This document shows, one piece after another, positions 1 through 8,018 of a DNA stretch of 57,077 bases; position 1 is the stretch's first letter; the number at the start of each line of letters is the position of its first letter. The notes below the pieces were generated by a model. The model was not told the DNA's origin. It did no database searches and worked only from the letters and a program-made list of their open reading frames with translations. The position numbers and the translations under genes were made by a program. Source of the DNA: Nitrospira sp. ST-bin5 (GTDB lineage Bacteria > Nitrospirota > Nitrospiria > Nitrospirales > Nitrospiraceae); NCBI GenBank assembly GCA_002083555.1, contig MSXN01000008.1, positions 1 through 57,077 of the forward strand, written 5' to 3'.

Positions 1-654
1 CTCAAGGCGGGAATGACCCTGGATGGACAGATCGCAACGGCGCGTGGGGAGTCCAAGTGGATTACGGGGTTGCAATCACGGCGGGAAGTTCACCGGCTGC
101 GCAGTTCGGTGGACGCGGTGATCGTGGGGATCGGCACAGTCCTCTCCGACAACCCGTCATTGACGGCGCGCAGACCGCCAGGGCTCACGGCTCTGGCTGC
201 GACTCAGCCGACGAGGATCGTGGTCGATAGCGGTTTGCGGATCGCCCGGTCAGCCAAAATCCTCATGCAGCAGTCGAGCTCGAAGACAATCATTGCGACG
301 ACGAAGGCTGCTCCGTCGGCACGCCGTCGGGTGCTCGAGCGACAAGGCATCGAAATGCTGGTGTTGCCGAGCCTCGGGGGACATGTGTCGCTCAAGCATC
401 TCCTGATCGCTTTGGGGCAACGCGGGATGATGTCGGTGATGGTCGAGGGGGGCGGGGAGTTGAACGCGGCGTTTTTCAAGGCCAAGCTGGTGAACCATGT
501 TCAGCTGTATGTGGCGCCGACTCTCCTGGGTGGAACGCAATCAAAAGGCGTCATCGGGGGAGTGAGCCCGCGTCGGCTGGCCGATGCCTGGAAATTGAAG
601 CGAGTGCGCACCAGAATTCTGGGAAGCGATGTTGTGGTCGAAGGCGACGTATAA
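1..654 (+). CDS. ribD: RibD reductase domain, 5' truncated by window start
   Basis: This is the C-terminal part of the bifunctional riboflavin enzyme RibD. The reading frame is open from the first base (LKAG before the first ATG at 13), so the gene starts upstream. What is visible is the 5-amino-6-(5-phosphoribosylamino)uracil reductase domain, which uses NADPH to reduce the ribosyl side chain in the second RibD step. Family motifs are present: MTLDGQIA near the start, the VGIGTVLSDNP segment and the closing VEGGGELNAAFF strand-loop. The zinc deaminase domain expected before it lies outside the window. The next gene starts 7 bases after the stop, so the two are probably cotranscribed. ribE lies downstream at 4158, behind three genes that are not riboflavin genes. 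A separate RibD_C-only protein is possible but less likely, because the frame continues upstream. Confidence 0.9.
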   Translation, partial: LKAGMTLDGQIATARGESKWITGLQSRREVHRLRSSVDAVIVGIGTVLSDNPSLTARRPPGLTALAATQPTRIVVDSGLRIARSAKILMQQSSSKTIIATTKAAPSARRRVLERQGIEMLVLPSLGGHVSLKHLLIALGQRGMMSVMVEGGGELNAAFFKAKLVNHVQLYVAPTLLGGTQSKGVIGGVSPRRLADAWKLKRVRTRILGSDVVVEGDV

Positions 655-661
655 TGGAGCC

Positions 662-1969
662 ATGACGAAACCGCTCACGATCGGGCGATATGTGTGTCTC
701 CTGCTGGTCTGGTGTTGTCTGGCCGCAGGAGGAGAGTCGGTGTGGTCCGCTGAGCCTCAGTCTGCGAATCAGACTCTCACAGCCGACGTCTTTTCCTACC
801 TCGACGAAGCGGATAGCACGAAGGCGGAGGTCGTGCTGCAAGGACTGCTCGCCAATCCTGAGGCTACGATTGACCAGGTCAGCCGTGCCATCCAGACCGG
901 GCGGACCTATCAAGCCATGCCGGTCGGAACGATGGCGGAGGAACAGATCGTGGTGCGCGAACGTACGTACCACTATGCGCTCTCGGTCCCGCTGACGTAT
1001 CAGCCCGGTAAGGGATATGGGCTGGTGGTCTGTCTGCACGGGGCGGGGTTTTCCGGCGACGCCTATCTTGAGCGATGGCAGAACCGCTTAGGCGATGACT
1101 ATCTCCTCCTCTGTCCGACCTATCCCTCCGGCGCCTGGTTTACCAGACAGGCGGAAGATCTCGTTCTCGCCGTCATCGAACGGGTGCAGGCGCAGTATCA
1201 CGTCGATCCGGACCGTGTTTTTCTGACGGGCATGTCGAACGGCGGGATCGGCACCTGGTTGATCGGGATGCACCATGCGCAGCGCTTTGCCGGTCTTGCT
1301 CCGATGGCGAGCGGCCTCGACGGCGTGCTCATGCCGTTTCTTGCCAATCTGCGGACTACGCCGGTCTACATTATTCATGGCGCGAAGGATCAGGTGATGC
1401 CGGTGGAGTTGAGCCGGACGATCTCGCGCGAGCTGGCGGCGATCGGCTATCCGCACATCTATCGGGAACATGAGCGCGAACATCCCATGGCCGGCGGTCA
1501 TTTCTTTCCTCGCGAGGAGTTGCCCGACCTGGTGACCTGGTTCAACGCCCAGCACCGGAACCCGTTGCCGACAGCGCTGACGGTGGTCCGTGAGGCCAGC
1601 CACTTTCAATCGTTCGGCTGGGTGCGAATCGATGCCACCGATCCGATCGCCGCCTTTGCGGACGATCTGGTGTCGAAACGCGACGAGTTGACCAGGAAGA
1701 AGCGTTATGCCCGGCTGGACGCCTCAGTGACCGCGCCCAATCGCATCGAAGTCGAGACCGGGCTCGTTCAACGCTATACGCTGTTTCTGAACGATCAACT
1801 GGTGGATGTCTCTAAGCCGGTCACGGTCGTGACGAACAAGCAGGTCTCATTCGAAGGCATGGTAACGCCGGCGGTCGAGACGCTCTTGCGGCAGGCGCGT
1901 GGGCGCAAAGATCCCCGGCAACTCTTTACGGTGCAGCTGGCCATTCAGGTGTCGAACCCTGCGCCATGA
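662..1969 (+). CDS. Secreted alpha/beta-hydrolase, PHB-depolymerase/LpqC-like esterase
   Basis: This is a predicted exported serine esterase of 435 residues. A signal peptide covers about residues 1-26 (hydrophobic run VCLLLVWCCLAA). The alpha/beta-hydrolase core follows: the nucleophile elbow GMSNGG at about residue 192, an acid candidate in GAKDQVMP near 242 and a histidine in HPMAGGH near 279. This set resembles the PHB depolymerase/feruloyl esterase (LpqC) family. The last 120 residues are a second region that I do not recognise. An upstream in-frame ATG at 629 overlaps ribD; I chose 662 because the signal peptide begins there. The stop overlaps the next start (ATGA), which indicates translational coupling. 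The substrate cannot be read from the sequence. Confidence 0.8.
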   Translation: MTKPLTIGRYVCLLLVWCCLAAGGESVWSAEPQSANQTLTADVFSYLDEADSTKAEVVLQGLLANPEATIDQVSRAIQTGRTYQAMPVGTMAEEQIVVRERTYHYALSVPLTYQPGKGYGLVVCLHGAGFSGDAYLERWQNRLGDDYLLLCPTYPSGAWFTRQAEDLVLAVIERVQAQYHVDPDRVFLTGMSNGGIGTWLIGMHHAQRFAGLAPMASGLDGVLMPFLANLRTTPVYIIHGAKDQVMPVELSRTISRELAAIGYPHIYREHEREHPMAGGHFFPREELPDLVTWFNAQHRNPLPTALTVVREASHFQSFGWVRIDATDPIAAFADDLVSKRDELTRKKRYARLDASVTAPNRIEVETGLVQRYTLFLNDQLVDVSKPVTVVTNKQVSFEGMVTPAVETLLRQARGRKDPRQLFTVQLAIQVSNPAP

Positions 1970-2772
1970 GCAGGGTTACTGCCATCCGGACGTCCGTCTG
2001 TGCGATCGGTTTGGTGTTCTTGCTTGTCAGCATCCTGCCTCAGCCTGCGTCCGCAGAAGCCTGTCGGCTTTCTCCGCAGCATGCGGGCGTCATGTTTCCT
2101 GTCGACCGGATCGATGCTGCGTGGGCTTGCCGTCTCCAGCCGATCATCGATGAGTTTACAACCGCCAATAAAATAGGGCCGATTCAGACCCCATTGCAAG
2201 AGTCGGTCTATGTGTATTTGTTGGATCGCCCGCCTCTCGCTGCCGCGCTCGTGAACCGTCTTGAGTTAGGGCTGTATAAAGCCGAGCAGCGGGGGCCCGG
2301 TCGCTATTGGGGAGACGACGGCGAAGGGACGGTGGGATTGGTCGAACTGGTCTATCAGGATCCGCGTCATCGCCTGTATTATCTGGAAGGGTCGCATCAC
2401 AGTACGCTGCTGCCGCACTTGACCGGTAAGGCCGTCGTGATGCTCAGCATGGCGAGAGTGAAAGACGCGGCCGGTCAGGATGCCGTCGAGACGACGCTGG
2501 TGTCCTACACCAGGCTGGACAATCGTGTGTTGGCCGGACTCGTCTCACTTCTGCGTCCGCTGGTCGGGCGCACGGTCTCTCGCAAGCTGATGAAGGGGAT
2601 TAACGCAGTGAATCAGCTGGGGATGGAAATGCGGCGACATCCCGATCGCGTCCTCTTTGAGGCGACCGATCCACCGCCGTTGCCATCTGAGGACGTGGCC
2701 TTCTTGAAACAGGCGTTGGCGAATATGTCCTCTGCCGGCAACATTCAAGAAAAGGAACCGGCATCTCGATGA
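1966..2772 (+). CDS. Exported protein of unknown function
   Basis: The product has 268 residues and begins with a clear Sec signal peptide (hydrophobic stretch AIGLVFLLVSILPQPASA, cleavage near residue 30). The mature part has no motif I can name. It carries conserved-looking polar segments such as GRYWGDDGEGTVGLVELVYQ and a central region that could be a beta-rich fold. It is coupled to both neighbours by four-base ATGA overlaps, so it is made together with the upstream esterase and the downstream MFS transporter. It probably works in the periplasm or at the outer membrane. I infer no enzymatic role. Confidence 0.8.
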   Translation: MSRVTAIRTSVCAIGLVFLLVSILPQPASAEACRLSPQHAGVMFPVDRIDAAWACRLQPIIDEFTTANKIGPIQTPLQESVYVYLLDRPPLAAALVNRLELGLYKAEQRGPGRYWGDDGEGTVGLVELVYQDPRHRLYYLEGSHHSTLLPHLTGKAVVMLSMARVKDAAGQDAVETTLVSYTRLDNRVLAGLVSLLRPLVGRTVSRKLMKGINAVNQLGMEMRRHPDRVLFEATDPPPLPSEDVAFLKQALANMSSAGNIQEKEPASR

Positions 2773-3938
2773 CGTCGTCACGCAGCTTTCTCCTCATCTG
2801 CACCGTCGGGATCTTCTGCTTCATCAGCTACAACATGGTGCGGATGCCGGTGCTGGCCTTGTTCGCCGAGCATCTCGGGGCAGGCCCCGAGCGGATCGGG
2901 CTCATTGTGTCGGTGTCGACCTTGACCGGCGTGTTGCTCAAGTTGCCATCCGGTGCCTTGTCCGATATCTATGGCCGGCGATTCTTGCTGCGTATCGGGG
3001 TCGTGGCCTTTGGCCTGCCGCCGTTTCTCTATCTCTTTATCACTGACCTGAACAGCCTCACGGTTCTGCGATTTGTGCATGGCCTGGCGACGGCCATTTT
3101 TGCCCCGAGCGCCTTGGCGACTGTTGCGGAGTTGTACCGCGAACGCCGGGGTGCGGCGCTGGGGACCTACACGGCTTGCACACAGTCGGGGGCGCTGCTC
3201 GGGCCGTTTATCGGCGGGTATCTCGCCCATGTTGCCGGCTTTGATTTCGCGTTCGTGGCAGCCGGCGTTTGTGGTTGTATCGCGATCGTGCTGTTTTACA
3301 GTTTGCATCTGGACGTGGCGACGCCGCGCGTTCATCAGAAGGGGATGCGGCCGATCCTGGCGGAGATGTGGAAGGGATTTACCATCGTAGCGAAGAACCG
3401 CAAGGTGCTCATCACCAGCGCCACCGATGGCGCCAAGATGATTGCCAACGGCGCGCTCATGGCGTTTCTCCCGCTCTACGGCCTCACGGTGGGATTGAAT
3501 CCAGGGGAGGTCGGGCTCCTGTTCAGCGTGCAGGCCGGGACCTCCTTCTTCTCCAAGCCGATCATGGGCCGTGTGTCCGACAGGGTCGGGCGGCAGCCCC
3601 TGATCATCACCGGCTTGCTGATCTGCGCTGCCACCTTTGTCTGTATGCCGCATGTCTCGATCTTTGCTGGCCTGCTGTTGCTCTCAGCTGGGTTCGGGTT
3701 CGGCGAAGCCGTCGTGTCGTCCTCCTCCTCCGCCTTCGTGGCGGACAGTTCGGAGTTCAAGACGCTGGGGGCCGGAATGGGCATGCAGGGCACCATCGGC
3801 GACATCGGCCACGCGAGCGGGCCGCTACTGGCAGGTATTCTCATCGCCAACATGAGCTATGCCGGGGCCTTCACGATCATTGCGAGCCTGCAAGTCGCTG
3901 CGGCGATGATGTTTTGGCTGACGATGAGGAATCGATAG
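2769..3938 (+). CDS. MFS transporter
   Basis: This 389-residue inner-membrane protein has about 12 hydrophobic segments and the two loop motifs of the major facilitator superfamily: GALSDIYGRRF between TM2 and TM3 and its repeat GRVSDRVGRQPL between TM8 and TM9. Length and motif A spacing match drug/metabolite antiporters of the MFS-1 group. Its start overlaps the preceding stop by ATGA. The stop TAG is followed at once by a 126-bp palindromic repeat. Its position between ribD and ribE raises the possibility of a flavin-related substrate, but nothing in the protein itself supports that. Confidence 0.88.
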   Translation: MTSSRSFLLICTVGIFCFISYNMVRMPVLALFAEHLGAGPERIGLIVSVSTLTGVLLKLPSGALSDIYGRRFLLRIGVVAFGLPPFLYLFITDLNSLTVLRFVHGLATAIFAPSALATVAELYRERRGAALGTYTACTQSGALLGPFIGGYLAHVAGFDFAFVAAGVCGCIAIVLFYSLHLDVATPRVHQKGMRPILAEMWKGFTIVAKNRKVLITSATDGAKMIANGALMAFLPLYGLTVGLNPGEVGLLFSVQAGTSFFSKPIMGRVSDRVGRQPLIITGLLICAATFVCMPHVSIFAGLLLLSAGFGFGEAVVSSSSSAFVADSSEFKTLGAGMGMQGTIGDIGHASGPLLAGILIANMSYAGAFTIIASLQVAAAMMFWLTMRNR

Positions 3939-4064
3939 CAGGATGCTGAAAAAGTCCGTCAGCGGCGTTCTCCCCTCGAATGCATCCTCAACGTACCCCT
4001 GAGGGTACGCCTCCGGTGCATTCATCGGCTGCGGCCTTGCTGAACGGTCTTTTTGAGCATCCTG
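3939..4064. repeat. 126-bp palindromic intergenic element, copy A
   Basis: The element starts at the base after the MFS stop codon. Its ends are imperfect inverted repeats: CAGGATGCTGAAAAAGTCCG at the left and the complement of CAGGATGCTCAAAAAGACCG at the right. An inner palindrome (CGTACCCCTGAGGGTACG) lies near the middle. A related element sits at 39087-39210, again directly after a stop codon, and shares the outer arms and the segments CAGCGGCGTTCTC and GCGGCCTTGCTG. The form suggests a small non-autonomous mobile repeat or REP-like element that may also end transcripts. It has no coding content. Confidence 0.75.
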
Positions 4065-4082
4065 CCTGACCGATGCTATAAT
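4053..4082 (+). promoter_or_regulatory. Possible sigma-70 promoter for ribE
   Basis: TTGAGC (4053-4058) and a perfect TATAAT (4077-4082) are separated by 18 bases, 76 bases ahead of the ribE start. The -35 hexamer lies inside the right end of the palindromic repeat, so the repeat may have donated part of the promoter. Confidence 0.45.
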
Positions 4083-4157
4083 AGCCGCCGCTATTGGCGA
4101 TTGTGACAAAAGCACTGTTGTGATCGTTGCCAGGCCTACCATCATGAGGAAAGACTG

Positions 4158-4814
4158 ATGTTCACCGGCATTGTCGAGGAAATGGGCGCAGTGATTTCGC
4201 TGGAGAAGACGCTGGCGGGGACGAGGATGACGCTGTTGGCATCGACGGTCATGAGCGATCTCAAGATCGGCGACAGTGTGAGTGTGAACGGGATCTGCCT
4301 CACGGCGATCTCCAAGAGCGAGAGCAGTTTTACGGTGGAAGTCTCTCCTGAGACGCTTTCGGTGACGACGCTGGGCCTGCTCACGGCAGGAACGCCGGTG
4401 AATCTCGAACGGGCCATGAAACTGAGCGAGCGCATCGGCGGGCATCTGGTCGCCGGGCACGTCGATGGCGTCGGGACGATTCGCAGCCGGCAGCAGGACG
4501 GGAATGCCGTGATCTTCACCATCGAAGCGCCGCAAGACATTCTGCGTTACTGCGTCGTGAAGGGCTCGATCACCGTCGATGGCATCAGCCTTACGATTAA
4601 CGATGTGACGAATCACGGATTCTCCATCGCCATCATTCCACATACCGCCAAAGTGACAACGTTGGGCCTCAAGCAGGTCAACGATCCCGTCAATCTCGAA
4701 TCCGACCTCATCGGCAAATACGTCGAACGCCTGCTCCAAGAGCGAGGGCAGGTGGCACCAAAGCCGACACCCGTGATCGATAAAGACTATCTCCAGAAGC
4801 GGGGATTGATCTGA
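4158..4814 (+). CDS. ribE: Riboflavin synthase alpha chain
   Basis: The enzyme dismutates two 6,7-dimethyl-8-ribityllumazine molecules into riboflavin and 5-amino-6-ribitylaminouracil. The 218-residue length is typical. It starts with the hallmark MFTGIVEEMG and shows the two homologous lumazine-binding barrels: SVSVNGICLT with HLVAGHVDG in the first half and SITVDGISLT with IIPHT in the second. The start is preceded by GAGGAAAGACTG, which includes a reasonable ribosome site. The distance from ribD and the separate promoter suggest independent expression. No lumazine synthase (ribH) or ribBA gene appears within the window. Downstream the sequence passes directly into the accessory island. Confidence 0.95.
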   Translation: MFTGIVEEMGAVISLEKTLAGTRMTLLASTVMSDLKIGDSVSVNGICLTAISKSESSFTVEVSPETLSVTTLGLLTAGTPVNLERAMKLSERIGGHLVAGHVDGVGTIRSRQQDGNAVIFTIEAPQDILRYCVVKGSITVDGISLTINDVTNHGFSIAIIPHTAKVTTLGLKQVNDPVNLESDLIGKYVERLLQERGQVAPKPTPVIDKDYLQKRGLI

Positions 4815-4885
4815 AGTAGATGAGGGCTAACCAGCGTCAGTAGTCCGCAAGATGGGATGTGAGTGTATTCAACGGTTGGTGCTAT

Positions 4886-5028
4886 GCCGATCCGCATAAG
4901 AACCCGTGATATATGGTTCCTGAGTCGCAGTTCATTGAAACAGCAACGGTCATGGCGTATTGTTTACGAACAATAGTGGCGTGTTATACGGACAGAAATC
5001 GGCAGATCCGGCTCTTATGCGGATCGGC
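4886..5028. repeat. Long inverted repeat bracketing the first 119-bp element
   Basis: Perfect 16-base arms (GCCGATCCGCATAAGA at 4886-4901 and its complement at 5013-5028) enclose about 110 bases. The right arm lies inside the 119-bp direct repeat and runs into GCCTAAACATTGTTAGGC. In the second copy of the direct repeat the left arm is missing. A large imperfect hairpin like this is what a long attC site would form, but this is not shown. Confidence 0.7.
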
Positions 5029-5043
5029 CTAAACATTGTTAGG
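4925..5043. repeat. 119-bp direct repeat, copy 1 (attC-like tail)
   Basis: This segment matches 8186-8304 along its whole length without gaps, with roughly a dozen differences. Both copies contain CATTGAAACAGCAACGGTCA and end in CGGCCTAAACATTGTTAGG. An unrelated gene starts exactly 8 bases after each copy. This is the arrangement expected where a recombination site (GTTRRRY type) precedes an integron gene cassette. Confidence 0.85.
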
Positions 5044-5044
5044 C
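5038..5044 (+). other. GTTAGGC core-site-like heptamer
   Basis: GTTAGGC fits the GTTRRRY consensus of integron attC core sites. It lies 7 bases before the peptidase start codon, the usual distance in gene cassettes. No integrase gene is present in the window. Confidence 0.45.
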
Positions 5045-5051
5045 TTCATCA

Positions 5052-5903
5052 ATGGGCATCGATCATCTGTCACTGTCGACGACCCCAGTTGTCCTGCTCA
5101 AAGGCGACGCGGAGATGTCGCAGGGGACTGGTTTCTTCTACGTCGGGAAATATGGCGAGGCGCAAGTAGTCTTCTTAGTAACCAACTATCACGTCTTGAC
5201 CGGTCATGCGCCGCTCGAAGCAAAGCCGCCGATCGGCGACAACATTGTATTCCAGTTTCACAAGTCCCACGATAACCCGGCTGAGATACAGACCGTTCGA
5301 ATGCCCTTGTTCACGACGGAGAGCAAGCCGGTGTGGGTCCAAAGCGCCTCTGTTCCAGAGGCCGACCTGGCAGTTATCCCAATCCCCGCCGACGCATTCG
5401 CCGATTGCAAACTAGCTTGCATCTCAAAGGAATGGACGACGGAGGCGAAGATCAAGTTACGTCCCACTAGTGCGGTGACGCTGATTGGCTACCCGTACGG
5501 GTATTTTGACCGGACTAACGCGTTGCCTATTTGGAAGACGGGCAGCCTTGCCAGCGAGCCTGACGTAGATTTCGACGGTAAGCCGCTTCTGACCGTCGAC
5601 ATCTCGGCATTTCCCGGAATGTCGGGTTCGCCCGCATTCGCAATTTCCTACGGGATGTACGAAACCGAGGATGGCGGCACTTCTGTGGGAGGTGCCCGAA
5701 AATTTGTGGGTGTTTATGCGAGCATGCAAATGCTCAATGAAAAGAAATTTCTTGAGGAGATTCACGGCTCACCGCAATATGGCATCGCTCTTTCTCAATC
5801 GCTGCAGCTGGGCCATGTTTGGAAAGCCCGGTTGGTGGATGAGGTTGTGAGCAGCGTCAACATTCAGAAGTGGGAGGCAGAGATAGGCGCCAAACTGGGA
5901 TGA
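5052..5903 (+). CDS. Trypsin-like serine peptidase, cassette-borne
   Basis: The protein has 283 residues and the chymotrypsin-type triad in order: His in TNYHVLTGH (about residue 46), Asp in EADLAVIPI (about 106) and Ser in FPGMSGSPAF (about 190). No signal peptide is visible, so it is probably cytoplasmic, unlike DegP-type proteases, and no PDZ domain follows. The gene stands alone. It starts 8 bases after a GTTAGG element and its stop is followed within one base by GCCTAAC, the geometry of an integron cassette. No Shine-Dalgarno sequence precedes the ATG. Cytoplasmic trypsin-like proteins with this architecture occur in bacterial defence and conflict settings, so a defence role is possible but unproven. 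The trigger and substrate are unknown. Confidence 0.85.
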   Translation: MGIDHLSLSTTPVVLLKGDAEMSQGTGFFYVGKYGEAQVVFLVTNYHVLTGHAPLEAKPPIGDNIVFQFHKSHDNPAEIQTVRMPLFTTESKPVWVQSASVPEADLAVIPIPADAFADCKLACISKEWTTEAKIKLRPTSAVTLIGYPYGYFDRTNALPIWKTGSLASEPDVDFDGKPLLTVDISAFPGMSGSPAFAISYGMYETEDGGTSVGGARKFVGVYASMQMLNEKKFLEEIHGSPQYGIALSQSLQLGHVWKARLVDEVVSSVNIQKWEAEIGAKLG

Positions 5904-5904
5904 G

Positions 5905-5929
5905 GCCTAACAACGCGTTGGAGCGGACC
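5905..5929 (+). other. attC-like 5' half site
   Basis: GCCTAACAACGCGTTGGAGC overlaps the end of the peptidase gene (stop TGA at 5901-5903). It has the R'' heptamer GCCTAAC (RYYYAAC) followed by an L''-like segment, as at the beginning of many attC sites. The expected matching L'-R' half (GTTAGGC) is not found at normal distance, so the site looks truncated. Confidence 0.5.
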
Positions 5930-6099
5930 GTGAGCCATCGGGGGCCGCAGCCTGGTTGCCAACATGCTGGCAAGGCCAAAGGGGGGCATTCTAAATAATG
6001 GAGTGTTGAGCCAACTTCTGTTATTGCCGCCGACGCCCAACCAGTCATTCCAGCAGGAGGCTTTGCCGCGCGCTGAATTCCAACATCAGCCATCTAGAC

Positions 6100-6735
6100 A
6101 TGGGCATTCACGAAGCACCAACGCCACAGCACTGGAACTACTTCCTCGCACTTGAGGACGATGTAGTGCGTATATCTCGCTATCTAGAGCTGACAACCGA
6201 CAATTTCGAGTCTTACTCTCTGGAGTTGATGCGCATCTTGTCTGGTGCGGCATCTGAAGTTGATGTTGTCTCGAAGCGCCTATGCCAAAAAGCGAACGAC
6301 AAGAGCAAGGCGGACAACATTACAAAGTACAAAGAGGAAATCCTGGCGGCTTATCCTCAAATTACCTCAACCGTTGTCGAGATTCCGCGGTTTGGCCTCA
6401 CTCTTACACCGTGGGATCAGTGGAAGACTGGTGCCAACCCTCTGTGGTGGCGCGCATACACCAAGGTCAAACATCAACGCCACACACATTTCGCCGAGGC
6501 GTCGCTTAAGCACGCCCTCAATGCCGTTGCTGGGCTGTTTGTTCTCTTGCTCTTCTATTACCGTGAGGAAGGTCAGAATGGACAACTAAACCCTGATCCA
6601 GTCATCTTTCGTGTCGGTATTCCGTTTCACGTCGACAGGGTAGCGTGGGGGCCTCCTGCTATTGTCTATCAACTGCTATCCGATGGCGACGACCAATCTC
6701 TCGGTCAACCGGAAGGACAAACGGGGACAGTCTAA
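6100..6735 (+). CDS. Unknown protein, possibly HEPN-like, in the accessory island
   Basis: I do not recognise this 211-residue protein with certainty. It is mostly alpha-helical by composition, with a helical first half, then WWRAYTKVKHQR near residue 125 and a hydrophobic helix NAVAGLFVLLLFYYRE near 150. The spacing R-x6-H in RAYTKVKH recalls the HEPN ribonuclease motif, but the residue following Arg is not the usual polar one, so this is weak. The last dozen codons run through a 31-bp sequence repeated at 8952-8982, so the native C-terminus may have been replaced. No good ribosome site precedes the ATG. Its neighbours are a protease and a TIR protein. Confidence 0.6.
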   Translation: MGIHEAPTPQHWNYFLALEDDVVRISRYLELTTDNFESYSLELMRILSGAASEVDVVSKRLCQKANDKSKADNITKYKEEILAAYPQITSTVVEIPRFGLTLTPWDQWKTGANPLWWRAYTKVKHQRHTHFAEASLKHALNAVAGLFVLLLFYYREEGQNGQLNPDPVIFRVGIPFHVDRVAWGPPAIVYQLLSDGDDQSLGQPEGQTGTV

Positions 6736-6743
6736 ATAATCTG
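6713..6743. repeat. 31-bp GGGGACA motif, copy 1
   Basis: AAGGACAAACGGGGACAGTC with its following bases to 6743 matches 8952-8982 at 27 of 31 positions. A looser relative lies at 5973-5999 (AAAGGGGGGCATTCTAAATA). All three copies sit in the island between or at the ends of genes. The source element is unidentified. Confidence 0.6.
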
Positions 6744-6887
6744 GGCGTGTGCCTGTGTGGAAATGTCTCTCGAGCTATTTTATAGCCCAAATCCAAGGCT
6801 TCTCGGAAGGTGAAGAGGAAACCCAGGGGGCAGCCCGAGCTAACCCCTTTGGCAAGATGTTACATCTAACCCACAAAGGCTATCGCA

Positions 6888-8000
6888 ATGTCTAAGAGGG
6901 TTCTTCTAGTGGGGTGCGAATATACAGGGAGTTCTATTCCTGACGTGCGTATCGATACTCTTGGGTTGTGTCGGGCGTCTGTCTGTGAGGAAAAGGCTGC
7001 TTTTTCTCTCTATGAGTATGATCTGATCATTATCAATCCAGAGAGTTACTCCCATTTCATCTTTGGTTCACCGACTAAGCATTCGAGCTCTGATAAGGAG
7101 CTTTGGGATCTCAAAGCTGAGAATAATAAGTATGATTTAGACGATGCGTATGACCGCACTGATCGATCCAAGGAACTAAGTGCGGCGATCGCACAGGGGA
7201 CCCGCGTTCTTTGGATCATGGCACCACAAAAGCGCATCAAGTTTTATGGGTTGCGGAGCATATACATCGGTTATGCAAATTCTGTTGCCGCAGATCTCAT
7301 CGAAACCGCAAATTTACATCAGAAGAAGTCAAGACGTATTACCATCAAGCCGGAAGCGGGGGAGTTTGTCCCATACTTTGAGCAGCTCCAAAAAGATGGT
7401 TGGAAACTTTGCTTGTCTGACTATGGTGATACGCTAGAAAGCTTTGCGGAATCTCCAGAGGGTTACAGCTTGGGCGGGAGGGTGAAGATTGGTAGTTCGT
7501 TTGCTTGGCTCATCACTCCCCCGACCACGCAGGAGGCAACAAATCTACTGGTTGCTGGAGCACTAGGTCTCGGGGCAGATGATGTAACCAGAGGTTCCTA
7601 TCATGGAATCTTTCTTAGTCACACCGGTGAAGACAAGTCATTTGTCCGTGATCTCAAGGCCCGACTGGAAGCACATGGGGTAAAGAATGTCTGGTTGGAT
7701 GAAGCTGAAATACAAATTGGTGACTCTCTTACTAAGAAGATTGAAGATGGTTTGAGGAAGACAAAATATATCGGCATTGTGCTATCCCCCCGGTCAATCA
7801 AGTCGCCATGGGTGGAGAAAGAACTTGAGGTTGCCATTACTCGTGAAATCTCAACCGGTGAAGTGGTTGTCTTGCCATTGCTATATGAGGAATGTGAGCT
7901 TCCGGCGTTTCTCGTTGGGAAAATGTATGCAGACTTTACTTCCCCGGCTAAGTACGACGAAAGCCTTGGGAAGCTTCTTCGTCGCCTAAAGACGCTATGA
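6888..8000 (+). CDS. TIR-domain protein with uncharacterised N-terminal domain
   Basis: The C-terminal part (about residues 236-365) of this 370-residue protein is a TIR domain: GIFLSHTGEDKSFV opens it, WLDEAEIQIGDSL follows, and SPWVEKELE holds the glutamate that serves as catalytic residue in NAD-cleaving TIR proteins. The N-terminal 230 residues begin with a Rossmann-like strand (RVLLVGCEYTG) and DLIIINPESY, but match no family I can name. They may sense a signal or bind a nucleotide. The base composition is clearly AT-richer than the flanking chromosome, which suggests transfer. It is a single gene without a partner on the same transcript. Bacterial TIR NADases often act in abortive phage defence; that role is inferred here. 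Confidence 0.85.
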   Translation: MSKRVLLVGCEYTGSSIPDVRIDTLGLCRASVCEEKAAFSLYEYDLIIINPESYSHFIFGSPTKHSSSDKELWDLKAENNKYDLDDAYDRTDRSKELSAAIAQGTRVLWIMAPQKRIKFYGLRSIYIGYANSVAADLIETANLHQKKSRRITIKPEAGEFVPYFEQLQKDGWKLCLSDYGDTLESFAESPEGYSLGGRVKIGSSFAWLITPPTTQEATNLLVAGALGLGADDVTRGSYHGIFLSHTGEDKSFVRDLKARLEAHGVKNVWLDEAEIQIGDSLTKKIEDGLRKTKYIGIVLSPRSIKSPWVEKELEVAITREISTGEVVVLPLLYEECELPAFLVGKMYADFTSPAKYDESLGKLLRRLKTL

Positions 8001-8018
8001 AGTATTCCCCTGTTTGTG

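Noticed and set aside
4065..4157. FMN riboswitch ahead of ribE
   Set aside because: The interval is too short for an RFN element and shows none of its conserved stems.
4815..4886. GGCTAACCAGCG near 4825 as an attC start
   Set aside because: The heptamer GGCTAAC breaks the RYYYAAC consensus and no matching partner half lies at a fitting distance.
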